From Hemerocallis citrina (Eukaryota; Streptophyta; Magnoliopsida; Asparagales; Asphodelaceae): 64,000 nt of DNA. The notes under the pieces are model-generated. The model was not told the origin of the DNA. It searched no databases and saw only the letters and a program-made list of their open reading frames with translations. Both the position numbers and the translations under genes were made by a program. Below are positions 23,277 through 34,960 of the stretch, in pieces. Each line of letters opens with the position of its first letter. Positions within the stretch are counted from its first letter, which is position 1. Where the stretch lies: positions 35,199,994 to 35,263,993 of the forward strand of contig CM030359.1 in the NCBI GenBank assembly GCA_017893485.1, read 5' to 3'.

Positions 23277-24480
23277 ACGCTCGGCAAAGTGGCCGAAGTC
23301 CGTGTGGACGCCACGTGGCAGTCAAAGGTGAGCATTGACTTTTTTTTTTTCTTTTTTGCGCCAGCTTTTTCTTCTTCTCCTTCTTCGTTCTGTTTCCCTT
23401 CTTCCTCTTCTCTTTTTCTCCGCCTTCGACCACGGCGCCTCCGGCTCCTACCCAGTCTCCGACTCCGACTCCGTCCCCGCCCCCGTCCCCGAGGGCGTCA
23501 ATGGAGTTTGGTGGCGTCGAAGTGGCAAGGCGAGCTTCGCGAAGTGGAGGGCTCGGCGACGAAGCTTTGAATGAACGGAGCTCTGCCAGGGATTCGATGG
23601 AGACGGGGCTTCTCTGGGCTTTGACGGGAGCATGTAGAGTTCGTTCATGGGTTCGGCGTCAAGAATTGAGCTTGGAGGTGAACTGTGAGCTCTAATGGCG
23701 GCAAGCTCGAAGTTCGGAGTTCGTCGAGGGAAGAGCTCGGAGTTCGTCGAGGGAAGAGCTCGGAGCTCGGAGCTTCCGGAGTGGGAGCTCGGTTCGATGG
23801 CGATGGAGCTCGCGTAGGGAGAGGCGAGCGTGATGAAGCGCTCGACATTGACGGTGAAGCTTCGTGAAGGATGGAGCTCGTCGACGCCATGGCGATGGGA
23901 GCTCGCAGGAGAGGAGCTCGATAGTGGCGAGCTCGGCATCGCGAGGGGCCTGTGGAGCTCGAGCTCAGTAATGGGTTCGTAGCTCAGCGCCGAAGCTGGG
24001 AGGCCGGCGAAGATGTGCTTGAAGCTTTTGAGCTCGGCATCGCGGCGCGTCTTGGTCGCGAACTCGAGCGCGAAGCTCATTAGTGGCAGCGATGGGCTCG
24101 GAGCTCGCGCCGTGGAGGAGCTCGCCGCAGGAGCTCAGTCGTGGAGAGTTCGGCATGGGAGTTTGCGACGAAGCAGAGTTCGAAGCTTCGGAGGTTGATG
24201 GGTTGGCGAGCTTGGCGATGGGTGCTCGATGCCATCGGAGGAGCTCGACGCCGCAGCGCTCGTCGGAGCTCAACGTGAGCTCGGTGGAGGACGAGGTCGG
24301 CGAGGGAGCTCGGCACTGTGGAGCTTTGGGTTTCTTCATCGCTGTTTTGGCGGGATGATGGGGAAGAAGAGGATGACGTGGCGGTTGGGTTCGGGTATGG
24401 ATCCTTAATGGATCCGAACCCTAACTGCCGGCCCGTTTCCCTTCCTCTCTTTTTTTTGTTTTGTGTGTTGTGCTGAGAGC
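23277..24480. repeat. GC-rich internal module, copy 1 of a direct duplication
   Basis: It starts CGCTCGGCAAAGTGGCCGAAGTCC, then a CCACGTGGC word and TTGACTTTTTTT. A long GAGCTCGG-rich stretch follows, ending in GAGAGCGTTCGGCGGCTGGTGCC. A diverged second copy lies at 24829-25965. Open frames here, including one of 210 codons on minus, are Ser/Pro/Arg-rich and track the GAGCTC words. No domain is recognisable. Confidence 0.65.
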
Positions 24481-24850
24481 GTTCGGCGGCTGGTGCCGAA
24501 CTCAACTGGTGCCGAACTCAAGCCCGTAAAATGGTCGGTGGCAAGAACGCTCGGCAGCGGGTGCCGAACTCAAATGTGCCGAACTCAAGCCCGTAAAACG
24601 GTCGGTGGCAAGAACGCTCGGCAGCGGGTGCCGAAGTTTGAGACTTGTTGATTTTTTAGTGGTCTTGACTGCCGAACTCAAGCCCGTAATACGGTCGGTG
24701 GCAAGAACGCTCGGCGCGGGTGCCGAACTCAAGCCCGTAATACGGTCGGTGTCAAGAACGCTCGGCAGCTTGTGCCGAACTCAACTGTGCCGAACTTAAG
24801 CCCGTAAAACGGTCGGTGTCAAGAACGCTCGGCAGCTGGTGCCGAACGCT
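24480..24850. repeat. Short tandem array, GTCGGTGGCAAGAACGCTCGGCAG type, part 1
   Basis: About five imperfect units of 55-90 bp combine GCCGAACTCAAGCCCGTAA and CGGTCGGTG(G/T)CAAGAACGCTCGGCA. The same unit returns at 25966-26480. Confidence 0.75.
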
Positions 24851-25965
24851 CGGAAAAGGTGGCCGAAGTCCACGTGGGCGACACGTGGCGAAGTCAACGG
24901 TATGCGTTGACTTTTTTTTTCTCTTTTCGCTGCTTCTCTTTTTTCTTCTTCTTCGTCTCCAAACCGTGCCCCCGTCTCCTTCTCCAAGCCCCCCTCCATG
25001 CGCCGTGTGGCTCACGGTCGAGGTGAGCTCCGGAGTTCGACGAAGCTAGGGGCGCGATAGTGGAGGCGTGAAGCTCGGTGCGAAGTGGTTCGGAGGTGAA
25101 GCTCGTCGACGGTGGTCATCGAATGGAGCTCGGAGCTTCGTCGAGGAAGTGAGCTCGAGGGAGGAGCTAGCTTCAGCGGAGCTCGTCGGAGCCATGGGGA
25201 TGGGCGGCGACGGTAGAGCTTCGCGAAGGAGGTGGCGAGTTCGTCGTTGAGGAGGTTGACGACCGTGTGGCTTGAGCGTGGAGGTCGGCAAGGTTGGCGT
25301 GGCCTCATTGAAAGTGATGGGTTCGACGAGGTTGGCGTGGCCTCGTTGAAAGTGATGGGTTCGACGAGGTTGGCGTGGCCTCATTGAAAGTGATGGGTTC
25401 GACGAGGCGAGGCCATGGCGGTGGCGAGTTCGGCCCTGGAGAATTCGAGCTCGACGGAGCTTGGGGGGAATGGAGCTCTTGTGACGAAGTGGGGTTGAGC
25501 TCGCGAGAAGGTGGTCTGCAGTGTCGTGGAGCTCGGAGGTGAGCTCGGCGGCGAAGGCGTTCGGCCATGGCGATGGAGCTCACGAATGACTGAGCTCGAC
25601 GACGATGCGGAAGGCGGGTGTTGGGTTCCCCGGTTCGGAGCTTCGCTAGAGGGAGTCGAACTCGGCTATGGGATCGAGCTCAGTGATGGAGCTTGGCGAA
25701 GGAGAAGGCGGCCGGCGAGGTCGACGGAGGATACGAGTGGGTTTGAGCTCACGAGAAGGTGACGAGCTGTATGGTTTTATACGATTTTTACTTGGGTTTT
25801 GGCGCCAAACGTAGGAGGAGAACGAAGGAGGGTGGCGTGGCGGTTTGGTTTGGGTTCGGGTCCTCTTAATGGGTCCGCACCCGGCCCCTTGTGCTCTCCC
25901 TTTCCTTTTTTTTTTTTTTTTTTTTTTTGTTCGTGGGTCCTATGCTGAGAGCGTTCGGCGGCTGG
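24829..25965. repeat. GC-rich internal module, copy 2
   Basis: Second copy of the 23277-24480 module. It shares GTGGCCGAAGTCCACGTG, TTGACTTTTTTTT, the GAGCTC-rich body, the GGGTTCGGGT...AATGG(A/G)TCCG block and the GAGAGCGTTCGGCGGCTGGTGCCGAA end. It contains an internal triplication of GGTTCGACGAGGTTGGCGTGGCCTC-like sequence at about 25318-25402 and a long T-tract at 25907-25929. Confidence 0.65.
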
Positions 25966-26480
25966 TGCCGAACTCAACTGGAGCCGAACTCAAACCGTAA
26001 AACGGTTGGTGGCAGGAACGCCCGGCAGCTGGTGCCGAACTCAACTGTGCCGAACTCAAGCCCGTAAAACGGTCGGTGGCAAGAATGCTCGGCAGCTGGT
26101 GCCGAGGCTTGAGACTTGAAGATTTTTTGGAGATCTTGACTGCCGAACTCGAACCCGTAATACGATCGGTGTCAAGAACGCTCGGCAACTGGTGCCGAGG
26201 CTTGAGACTTGAGGATTTTTTGGAGATCTTGACTGCCGAACTCAAGCCCGTAATACGGTCGGTGTCAAGAACGCTCGGCAGCTGGTGCCGAGGCTTGAGA
26301 AGATTTTTTGGAGATCTTGACTGCCGAACTCAAGCCCGTAATACGGTCGGTGTCAAGAACGCTCGGCAGTTGGTGCCGAGGCTCGAGACTTAAAGATTTT
26401 TTGGAGATCTTGACTGCCGAACTCAAGCCCGTAATACGGTCGGTGTCAAGAACGCTCGGCAGCGGGTGCCGAACTCCAAT
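25966..26480. repeat. Tandem array, ~93 bp unit, part 2
   Basis: Four to five units carry GATTTTTTGGAGATCTTGACTGCC, with starts of AGATCTTGAC at about 26131, 26224, 26312 and 26405 (spacing 88-93 bp). They are interleaved with the AACGCTCGGCAGCTGGTGCCGA segment. Confidence 0.85.
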
Positions 26481-26779
26481 TTTCCCTGCAGAGTTCTTCT
26501 TGATATTCCCGGTGCTACGGAAGTCGGCTCGGGGCGTGCGACCCCTTGTTTCGAAGCTAATCCGAAGATCTACAACTTCTCTTCAGGAGTGAGATGAAGA
26601 TTCACCCTCCTTCATGGTCAAAATAGCCGGAGAATATCCTTGTACACATGAGGTTGAGGAGTGTTTTGGTCGTGGGGATTTTGGAAGAGGAGTTCCACTC
26701 CTAGGGGCGGAGAAGCTGTGCTGGGAAAACCCTTGTGCCAGAAAGACCCTTGTAAGAGCCGTGGGAAGATCCATCCTTT

Positions 26780-27240
26780 GAGGTGAGCAAAACGAAGAGC
26801 TTGGCTTTAGGAGAGAGCCATTTGGAAGACAAGTTCGAGGAGCAACTCTAGGAGAGAGTTGCGAGCTCCGAACCTGTTCGAGGAGAGGTCCGTCTGGGAG
26901 GCAAGCAGAGTGAAGAGCTCGACTCTGGGAGAGAGCCCTTTGTGAGACGAGTGTAAGGAGCAACTCTAAGAGAATTTTAGCTCCGATCTCGTCGAGAAGA
27001 GCTATTTGAGAGACAAGTTTGAGGAGGAACTCTAGGAGAAAGTTGTGCTCCGAACCTGTGGAGAAGAGCTCCGCTTTGGAAGTGAGCGGAGTGAAGAGCT
27101 TGACTTGTAGAAGAGCCATCTGGAAGAGGAGTTTGAGGAGCAACTCTAGGAGAGAGTTTTAGCTCCGAACTCATTGGGAAGAGCTCCGCTTTGGAGGCGA
27201 GCGGAGTGAAGAGCTTGGCCTTGAGAAGAAAGAGGAAGGG
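26780..27240 (-). repeat. Tandem array, ~117 bp unit, diverged outlier block
   Basis: About four diverged units of the same repeat that fills 28310-29735 (AGAGAGCC...TTGAGGAGCAACTCTAGGAGAGAG...GCTCCGAAC). They are separated from the main block by other sequence. Confidence 0.75.
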
Positions 27241-27529
27241 GAGGAGAGGCATTCGGGTTCTCTCCCCTGCCTCGTTCTTTCGCACAGTGAAGAAGAGCAG
27301 AAGTGTTGGGTACTTTTGGCGGGAAGACTGAAGAAGAAGAAGAATGAAGGAGCTAAGAAGGGTATGGGTCAGACCGAGGGTATTGGATCCGACCCTGACC
27401 CGTTAGCCTCTTTTTCTTCTTGCTCTTCATCTGCTTAGCTGCTCGGTAGATGCATCTTGTTCGGCAGATCCGAGCACGGATTTTGGGGCACATTTTCTGC
27501 CACTTTGCTTCTCAGTAGATGGGTAGCTC

Positions 27530-28290
27530 AGCTCGGATGGTCGTGGGGGCAGTTCGGAATGGCCATCTTCCTCCGGCCCGTTTAAGGACGAGCCGGTGAA
27601 GTAAAGTCGAGCCATAGGACCCCGACCATCGTGAGGTTAGTTTGAGGGATGCAGGAGCAGTTTCGAATGGCGAGCTACTTCTAGTCCGCTTAGGAGCGAA
27701 CTTGCGAAGTAGAATCGAGCCAAGTGTTGGACTTCGATCCATTCAACGGCTGCAGGAGCAATTTCGAACGGCGACCTACTCCTGGCTCGTCTGAGGACGA
27801 GCCGAGGAAGAAGAGTCGAGCCGAGTGCTGGACTCCGAACCATTGTGAGGTTAGTTCAAGGGATGCAAGAGCAGTTTCGAATGGCGAGCTTCTTCTAGTC
27901 CGCTTAGGAGAGAACTTGCGAAGTAGAATCGAGTCAAGTGTTGGACTCCGATCCATTCAACGGCTGCAGGAGCAATTTCGAACGGCGATCTACTTCCGGC
28001 TCACCTGTAGACGAGCCGAGGAAGAAGTGTCGAGCCGAGTGCTGGACTCCGAACCATCGTGTGGTTAGTTTAAGGGATGCAGGAGCAGTTTCGAATGGCG
28101 AGCTACTTCTAGTCCGCTTAGGAGCGAACTTGCGAAGTAGAATCGAGCCAAGTGTTGGACTCCGATCCATTCAACGGCTGCAGGAACAATTTCGAACGGC
28201 GATCTACTTCCGGCTCGTCTGTAGGCGAGCCGAGGAAGAAGAGTCGAGCCGAGTGCTGGACTCCGAACCATCGTGTGGTGCTTAGCAAGT
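27530..28290 (-). repeat. Higher-order tandem array, ~214 bp dimers
   Basis: Three dimers recur with GGAGCAGTTTCGAATGGCGAG at about 27653, 27870 and 28083, alternating with GGAGCAATTTCGAACGGCG at about 27746, 27964 and 28178. The monomers of about 107 bp are clearly related, giving an A-B-A-B-A-B higher-order pattern. A weaker extra unit starts near 27530. Confidence 0.8.
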
Positions 28291-28309
28291 TGTGGGAGCA
28301 GCCATGTAG

Positions 28310-29735
28310 AAGAAGCTAGACTCCGAACTCGTTGAGAAGTGGTCCGCCTTGGAGGTGAGCGGAGCAAAGAGCTCGGCTTTGGAAGAGAGCCATTTGTGAG
28401 ACAAGTTTGAGGAGCAACTCTAGAAGAGAGTTGTGAGCTCCGAACTCGTTCAGAAGAGGTCCGCCTTGGAGGTGAGCGGAGGGAAGAGCTCGGCTCTGGA
28501 AGAGAGCCATTTGTGAGATGAGTTTGAGGAGCAACTCTAGGGGAGAGCTGTAGCTCCGAACTTGTTGATAAGGGATCCGCTTCGGCGGCGAGCGGAGGGA
28601 AGAGCTCGGTTCTGGAAGAGAGCCATTTGGGAGACGAGTTTGAGGAGCAACTCTAGGAGAGAGTCGTGCGCTCTGGACTTGTTGAGAAGAGGTCCGCTTC
28701 GGCGGCGAGCAGAGTGGAGAGCTCGGCTCTGGAAGAAAGCCGTTTGTGAGACGAGTTTGAGGAGCAACTCTAGGAGAGAGTTGTGCGCTCCGAACTCGTT
28801 GATAAGTGGTCCGCTCCGAGGTGAGCAGAGTGGAGAGCTCGGCTCTGGAAGAGAGCCGTTTGTGAGACGAGTGCGAGGAGGGGCTCTTGGAGAGAGTTGC
28901 GAGCTCCGAACTCGTTGAGAAGAGGTCCGCTCCGAGGTGAGCGAAGTGGAGAGCTCGGCTCTGGAAGAGAGCCGTTTGGGAGTTGAGTTTGAGGAGCAAC
29001 TCTAGGAGAGAGTTGTGCGCTCCGGACTTGTTGAGAAGAGGTCCGCTTCGGCGGCGAGCGGAGGGAAGAGCTCGGCTCTGGAAGAGAGCCATTTGCGAGA
29101 TGAGTTTGAGGAGCAACTCTAGGAGAGAGTTGTGCGCTCCGAACTCGTTGATAAGTGGTCGGCTCCGAGGTGAGCAGAGTGGAGAGCTCGGCTCTGGAAG
29201 AGAGCCGTTTGTGAGACGAGTGCGAGGAAGAGCTCTTGGAGAGAGTTGCGAGCTCCGAACTCGTTGAGAAGAGGTCCGCTCCGAGGTGAGCGGAGTGGAG
29301 AGCTCGGCGCTGGAAGAGAGCCGTTTGTGAGACGAGTGCGAGGAGGAGCTCTTGGAGAGAGTTGCGAGCTCCGAACTCGTTGAGAAGAGGTCCGCTCCGA
29401 GGTGAGCGGAGTGGAGAGCTCGGCTCTGGAAGAGAGCCGTTTGGGAGGCGAGTTTGAGGAGCAACTCTAGGAGAGAGTTGTGGGCTCCGAACTGTCTGAG
29501 AAGAGGTCCGCTTCGGAGGCGAGCGGAGCGAAGAGCTCGGCTCAGGGAGAGAGCCATTTGGGAGATGAGTTTGAGGAGCAACTCTAGGAGAGAGTTGTGA
29601 GCTCCGAACTGTCTGAGAAGAGGTCCGCTTCGGAGGCAAGCGGAGCGGAAGAGCTCGGCTCTGGGAAAGAGCTGTTTGCGGGACGAGTGTGAGGAGGAAC
29701 TCTATGAGAGAGTTGTGCTCCAACTCGTTGGATCT
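28310..29735 (-). repeat. Main tandem array, ~117 bp x ~12
   Basis: Units recur about every 114-118 bp, each with GAGCTCGGCTCTGGAAGAGAGCC, then GAGGAGCAACTCTAGGAGAGAG and GCTCCGAACTCGTTGAGAAG. Because 117 is a multiple of three, several frames stay open across the array (for example 421 codons on minus). This reflects periodicity, not a gene. Confidence 0.9.
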
Positions 29736-30278
29736 CGGCACGGGTGACTGGCGCCTCATCGTTCCTAGGCTGCTGCCGACCCGCGGGGGAGCGTGGTCTT
29801 CTTCTGTGATGCTCGGGGGATTCTCTTTGCTCCCTTCGGGTAGGAGACCTTCTGTATTCTTGGCGGCAGGGAGATCGCTCATCCGGACGGTGTTGGCGGG
29901 AGGTTCCCTCTCGGGCCTGCTTTTCATCCAGACGGTGGCGAAGGTCCACCTCTTTCGGCCGATTTGGGACTTGTCGTTGGAAGTCAGAAGCTCGGCGATT
30001 ATGGGAGGCCATAGAATCTGAAGAGGCATTGTGTATGGAGACGCGGTCTTGGTGGAGAGGTTGCTTCATGCGGGAGCCCCCCGCACCGGCATTCTGTGGA
30101 CCGGCAGGACCCTTGGGGGGTTGCTGATTCTGAAGAGAAGGCTGATCTTGTTGAAGAGAGTCCTCTACTTGAAGCGGGGGTTGTCCATGTTGCGGAGCGG
30201 GTTGGACGGGGACTATTGCTGATCGGCGGGGTTGGGTCCACGGTTGGACCCCCTGGATCTTACTTTTCTGGGAGGCAT
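29720..30278 (-). pseudogene. Gag N-terminal remnant of the LARD-like element
   Basis: On minus, an ATG at 30278-30276 lies 51 bp downstream of the PBS and begins MPPRKVRSRG. This is the expected place for gag, but the frame hits TAG at 30215-30213. A second frame stays open from about 30150 to 29584. It gives a very hydrophilic Gln/Arg-rich sequence (QQDQPSLQNQQ, RRSPTRREQRE, HHRRRPRSPAGR) that reads APVTRAEIQRV just before entering the tandem array at about 29735. It then continues about 45 codons into repeat sequence. The gag core, zinc knuckle and all of pol are absent. Confidence 0.5.
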
Positions 30279-30328
30279 GGCTGGAGAAGATCGGACCAAC
30301 GGGAAGAGTGGCTGCTATTCGTTTGGTT

Positions 30329-30346
30329 TTCCCACAGACGGCGCCA
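30329..30346 (-). other. Primer binding site of LARD-like element
   Basis: Minus strand TGGCGCCGTCTGTGGGAA, three bases from the LTR. The TGGCGCC start matches the PBS style of plant Gypsy elements. I do not assign the tRNA. Confidence 0.8.
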
Positions 30347-30349
30347 ATC

Positions 30350-30963
30350 TGTTACCGCTAAATCTGGTGTGGGGGTAAATAGACAAAATTTGTGAGTTCG
30401 AGGAAAACCTGAATAACAAAACCAAACCTGATCCGTCGGAGATTGATCGTTGACTCCTGCCGTTAACCTGCAAAAAGTGCGAGACACCGGGGGGGATCCC
30501 GGCGACGCACCCTCCGACGCTCAAGTCAGTAATCAGGAAGATTATGAAGAGCGTAAATGTGGTAAAAGATTGATTATTTCTCAATGGAGATGGATGGGGG
30601 GTATTTATAGGCGTCTTTGGGACTGGATTAGGAATGTAATCCCCGTGATTAGATAAGGAATATTCTCCTAGTAATCAGATAAGGAATTGAATCCCTAATT
30701 CCCAGTGAAAAGATAGATGTAAATCAGGGCCGTTGATTAGGATTAATCATGGACCTTGATTGTATCTTGCTGGACCGGGTGTGCAGCGGGTTGGAACCCG
30801 TACCCAGTTGACGTGGATCCGTTTATGGGTTATTGGGCTTCGAATAAAGACCCAGTTCCCATTTCAGACCCGTTTGTAGGCGAAATTACCGTTTTACCCC
30901 TGAGCTTTAAGATTCGTGTCCGATGTGAACGGTCCCGATTTAATCCTATTTTTAGCCATATCA
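30350..30963 (-). repeat. LTR of LARD-like element (5' LTR on minus)
   Basis: 614 bp, the partner of 22117-22730, followed by the GTGAT duplication at 30964-30968. Confidence 0.95.
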
Positions 30964-31385
30964 GTGATAATAAAAGAAAAAGAAAATTCGATATCATGCA
31001 TTAAATTTTTAAATTTTTGTTAGTATGAGAATGCAATGTTTTGCCAGCCAAATTGTTAAGTAGAAATGAATTAATATATTATATTGAAAAATAGTGTAAG
31101 ATGTAAACGTAGAAATGATTGCTCATATTGGTATGAATGGATTATATTGATGTTGATGTGTAAATTAGATAAATAAAATTGTGGATAATATGAATAATGA
31201 ATTTCCATGTTATTATTATCTAGAAATCACTATAAATCGTTTGTGTACTCTTAGAATGTGATAGGAATGGCAAGACCAAATTTTAGTTATGCTTATTGAT
31301 GTTAGAATATAAAGACTCAAAGTCCACATTTAAAAGTTCAGCATTTCGAGTGTAGACAGTGAGTGAGACTGGAAAGCTTTGTTAG

Positions 31386-31452
31386 TGTGTTCTGGTTTGG
31401 GGACTATGTACAGTGCCCAGGTCACAGGTTCGAGTTCTTGGGGGCTCTTTTC
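31386..31452 (+). other. tRNA-like cassette within family C LTR
   Basis: GTTAGTGTG and TGGTTTGG (A-box-like) precede CAGGTTCGAGTTC, a good B-box match, and then a TTTT run. The second C copy has the same cassette at 42728-42815. It may be a relic of a tRNA-derived SINE. Confidence 0.4.
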
Positions 31453-33779
31453 CTTTTGAAATTCTTACAGATTCTTATAAACAGTGAACGAAACATGTAG
31501 GATATTTTGTGCAGAGTTCTACATGAACAACAAGTTGGAAACTTGGTTGTGTAGTGCGATTTGGGGCGCAGCTCGCGCTTGGGTTCGATTTTGGATGGGT
31601 CAATTTGTTTTGGGTTATTATTATTTTACATTTACTTGCATGTATTTTTCCTTGAGGAAGGGTTTAAACTAATCTAGTAAATTAATGGAATATTTTGAAA
31701 TAACTATATATAAATTTATGATTCATTTGTGATTAAATTATATTACAAAATTAAAAGGCATGTTCAGTTGATTGTTTTTTATTCATTCAAAAATTATTTC
31801 GTTTTAAGGCAAGCTAAGTTTGGAGTATTTTGAAATGATTGTATAAAAATTTAGAAATTCATTTCATGGTAAAAATTTACGCTGTAAATTATTTTTGGAG
31901 AATGAATTAAGAGTTGACTAAAATGTGGGTTTGGGAAAAGGAATTAGACATGTGTTATTTTGGTAAAGTTTTATCAATGTGAAATCTTATTGAAAATTTT
32001 GTATTTTAACGAGTAAGAAGTGATATATATAGTGGTTTGAGATTGATGAATTCAAGTAAATGAATAAGAGAATGAAATGATTTATAAATGAATGAATGAA
32101 ATTTTCATGAATGAGGTTAAGAATAACTTAGAAGTTCTCTGAATTTGAGATGTGTGGTTTCTAGAAGCTGAGCGAGACCCATATTGACCGGCAAATTATG
32201 ATGAGTTTTGTGAAATGGCTAAATATGGGTCAGAGTTATTGATGAGTTAGTTTAAATTTGGCAGGGTAAGCTAGCTTTAGGCCATGAAAACTATAATTGG
32301 ATTAAGGGCATGCACTAGAAAATGAGACGTAATGAGACTTGGACAAACATAAGTGGGGCGTCTCTATATAGTCGGACGGTGTATTCCGGGGCTGGAATCC
32401 ATACTCGGGGGACATCTAAAACTAGTTTTTTTATCACCATAGTAAGATTTCATAATGAAGGATTGAACCCTATAATATGGAGTACGTTAAGGGCTTGCCC
32501 CGGACCTATATAGTATGGGATGCATATAATTTGAACAAGTGCACATTAGAGTTGCATCGTATGCATGAATGTCTGCATTAGTCATTAGGTTCATATCATG
32601 CACTGACATGATTCAGATAGTCACTTTTCGTTTTGCATTCAAGTTTGTGATTGTTAAATTGAGGAATCGCTATATTATAGCATTGCTTCAATTATATGCA
32701 ACTGACGTGCCCGCAGTTCTCAAGTTGCAGGACACAGATTAGCAAGCAATAGGGGCATGAGTCGATGTTGATGGCTGTTGCAGGATTGAAGATGTTTGAT
32801 GATACCAATGATATTTTTATGTAAATTTCCGTTCCGTATTGTAAAGAATAACATTGTAATAAAAAAAGTTTTAAATTCCTTATATTTTTGTACGAAATTG
32901 AAGTAAAGATCATGATTACGCTATGAATTGCTTGTGTATGAAATTCAGGGTCTTTCAGAGCGAACTTCAATAAGTACAAAAATTATAAGGAAAGCAAAAT
33001 TAGGGTGGACTTAGATGTGTGAGTGTCAGTTTGGAGTCATGAATGTGTAACCTCCATTTCCGATTATACGGATTTATCTTTTCTTTTCTCCGTATTCGTG
33101 TATTTCAATTTTTCTATAAATTCTTTTATCTCTTGAACCTCATTGTTTTCATATGAATATCCGATTAATTTTTTGAACCCATAAATTTCAATCAATACAA
33201 TTATTTATTACTAATTAATTATTTGTTGATTTATTGTGTAAAACCCAAAACCCTAATATATTCTTTGTTTATTGTATGAAGCCCAAACTAAGTATATTCT
33301 TATTATTTTGATTCATTATTATTATTATTATTATTTTTATAAAAGGCCCAAATTTTCATTCTATTGATCTTTTAATTGGATTTAAGCCCATGGTCTCAAT
33401 TAATTCTATAATTTGTTAAATTATTTTGTAAGCCCATATTCAAATTCTAAGCCCAGCTATAATTTTTTTTTATTGAAACCCACACACAAACTCAAGCCCA
33501 CACTTTTAAATCCTACAAAAATCCTATTGGAGTCTAACCCAAACCCGTTAACCCAATAACCCAAATATAACCGTACTCGAATACCCCTTGACTTCACACC
33601 CCTTTCCTCTACTAACTAATCCCTCATTCATCTCATTCATCTACTCCTAATCACCCCCACTGATTAATGTCCTAACCATCCACTAATATCTCCAACTAAT
33701 TAATCCCCCTCCATCAGCTCTCTCTCTTTCTCCTTACTCTTCTTCTTCCTCCGTTTCTCTCTCCCAAGACTCAACACCC

Positions 33780-34960
33780 TTGCCCCCCTATCGTCTGCAG
33801 CCCCATCACCATCCCGCAACCGCCCACACCTCATCGCAACTCCCTGCCATTACCATCTCCACCACTGTCCCTCCACTGAGCTCCACATCCTCTATAGCCC
33901 CACGACAGCCAACGCCCTATTATCGCAGTCACCCCGCACCTTCCGCCACTGCATCCCGCAACCACCACAAACCTCCTTCGCGTGTGCTGCCTCGCTGCAG
34001 TCACCATCTCCACCCCCGCTCGCCCTCGCCTCCTGCTCGAGCACCACCCTCACAGTCCCACCTCTACTGCCACCTCGCGACTTCCCTCCATTGCTGCCGA
34101 ACTCCAAAGCCGCCTTGCTGCACACCCAAGCCAGTACTGTCCCGAGCTCTCCCTGCAGCTCCCCTCCATCTCCTTGTCGACCGCAGCCCCTAGTCACCAC
34201 TGCAATCTCCGCCCAACACCTCGTCGACCATCTTCAACCCCAAGCCACCATCGCCACCACCGAAACACCTCGTTGCTCGTTGCGACCACCGACTGCATCT
34301 CCACCATCTCGACTGCACTGTACCCATCTCCACCATATTCTGAACTTGAAGCTCCACCCCGTCCTCTCCTTCCTCGCTGCACCCAGACCACCAGTGCCAG
34401 CTAGTACCTCCTCCGCACCTGCACCCCGGCGACCCCCGCACACAACAACCCACTGTAGACCACCGCTCGACAACCACCATAGTACCCCGATGCTGCCTCC
34501 CTACCACTCCCTCGCACCCGAGCCCTCCTCCATTGCTGCTACCCATCCTCGCCATCTCTACACTCCTCCCGAAGCTGCTGCCTCGCTTTCCTTTGTCGTT
34601 GCTGGCCTCGCCAGTTGGCCCAGCCCCGACCACTGACTGCATCACCTTGCCAGTCGCAGCACCTTGCGTGACCACAACCACTTCCTTCATCCTCCATTGC
34701 TGCCCACCGAACAACCCGAGCTCCACTCCTTGCCCCATCACCTTCTCCACCACCAAACACCGTCGATAGCAACCCTGCCTCGCCGTAGTCACTGTTGCTC
34801 GCTGTTGTTGTCATCACTTTCGTTGTTGTACCGCTGTCTCATTCCGTTGTCGCTGTTGCTCTTGTTGTGCTCATCGCCATCTCTCGCTTTTGTTATTTTC
34901 TCTCGCTGTTGTTTTTGTCGCTCTCGCTGTTGTTCTCGTCGCACGTGCTAACACCATGAA
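33780..34960. other. GC-rich block of family B LTR, copy 2
   Basis: Rich in CACCACC, TCGCTG and CTCCACC words. It opens Pro/Ser/His-rich frames of up to 200 codons on both strands with no domain. It is a counterpart of 19800-20570 and is interpreted as non-coding low-complexity sequence. Confidence 0.5.

Larger units (their letters stand above)
22117..30963 (-). mobile_element. Non-autonomous Tat-related (LARD-like) retrotransposon
   Basis: 8847 bp, flanked by the perfect 5-bp duplication GTGAT (22112-22116, 30964-30968). Two 614-bp LTRs differ at only a few visible positions, so the insertion is relatively recent. On the minus strand the order is LTR, PBS, a gag-like N-terminal segment, long tandem arrays, a duplicated GC-rich module, an AT-rich tract, PPT and LTR. 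No protease, RT, RNase H or integrase is present, so it depends on a relative for movement. LTR ends, PPT and AT tract link it to the Tat elements elsewhere in the window. Confidence 0.9.
21722..32957 (+). mobile_element. Long-LTR block, family C copy 1, split by a retroelement
   Basis: Sequence 21722-22116 plus 30969-32957 matches 41938-44497 closely over its full length (about 2.4 kb). It ends in GGGTCTTTCA where the other copy ends in GAGCGTTACA. It shares with family A the block ACTTGG(G)CAAACGTAAGTGGGGC...TCTATATAGTCGG and the GGATGCATAGAA...TGTGCATTAG block near the 3' end. No coding domain is seen. The 5' end of the LTR appears missing. Confidence 0.65.

Noticed and set aside
23448..24505. 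Ser/Pro/Arg-rich frames in the GAGCTC-rich module
   Set aside because: Amino-acid bias follows the GAGCTC words. Frames exist on both strands and there is no family similarity.
28316..29581. Long minus-strand open frame (421 codons) and its overlapping neighbours
   Set aside because: They run through a 117-bp tandem array. 117 is divisible by three, so any stop-free frame stays open. Several frames on both strands are open at once and no domain is visible.
33780..34960. Pro/Ser/His-rich frames up to 200 codons on both strands
   Set aside because: They lie in the GC-rich low-complexity block of a long LTR. The inverted copy (19800-20570) does not conserve the frames.
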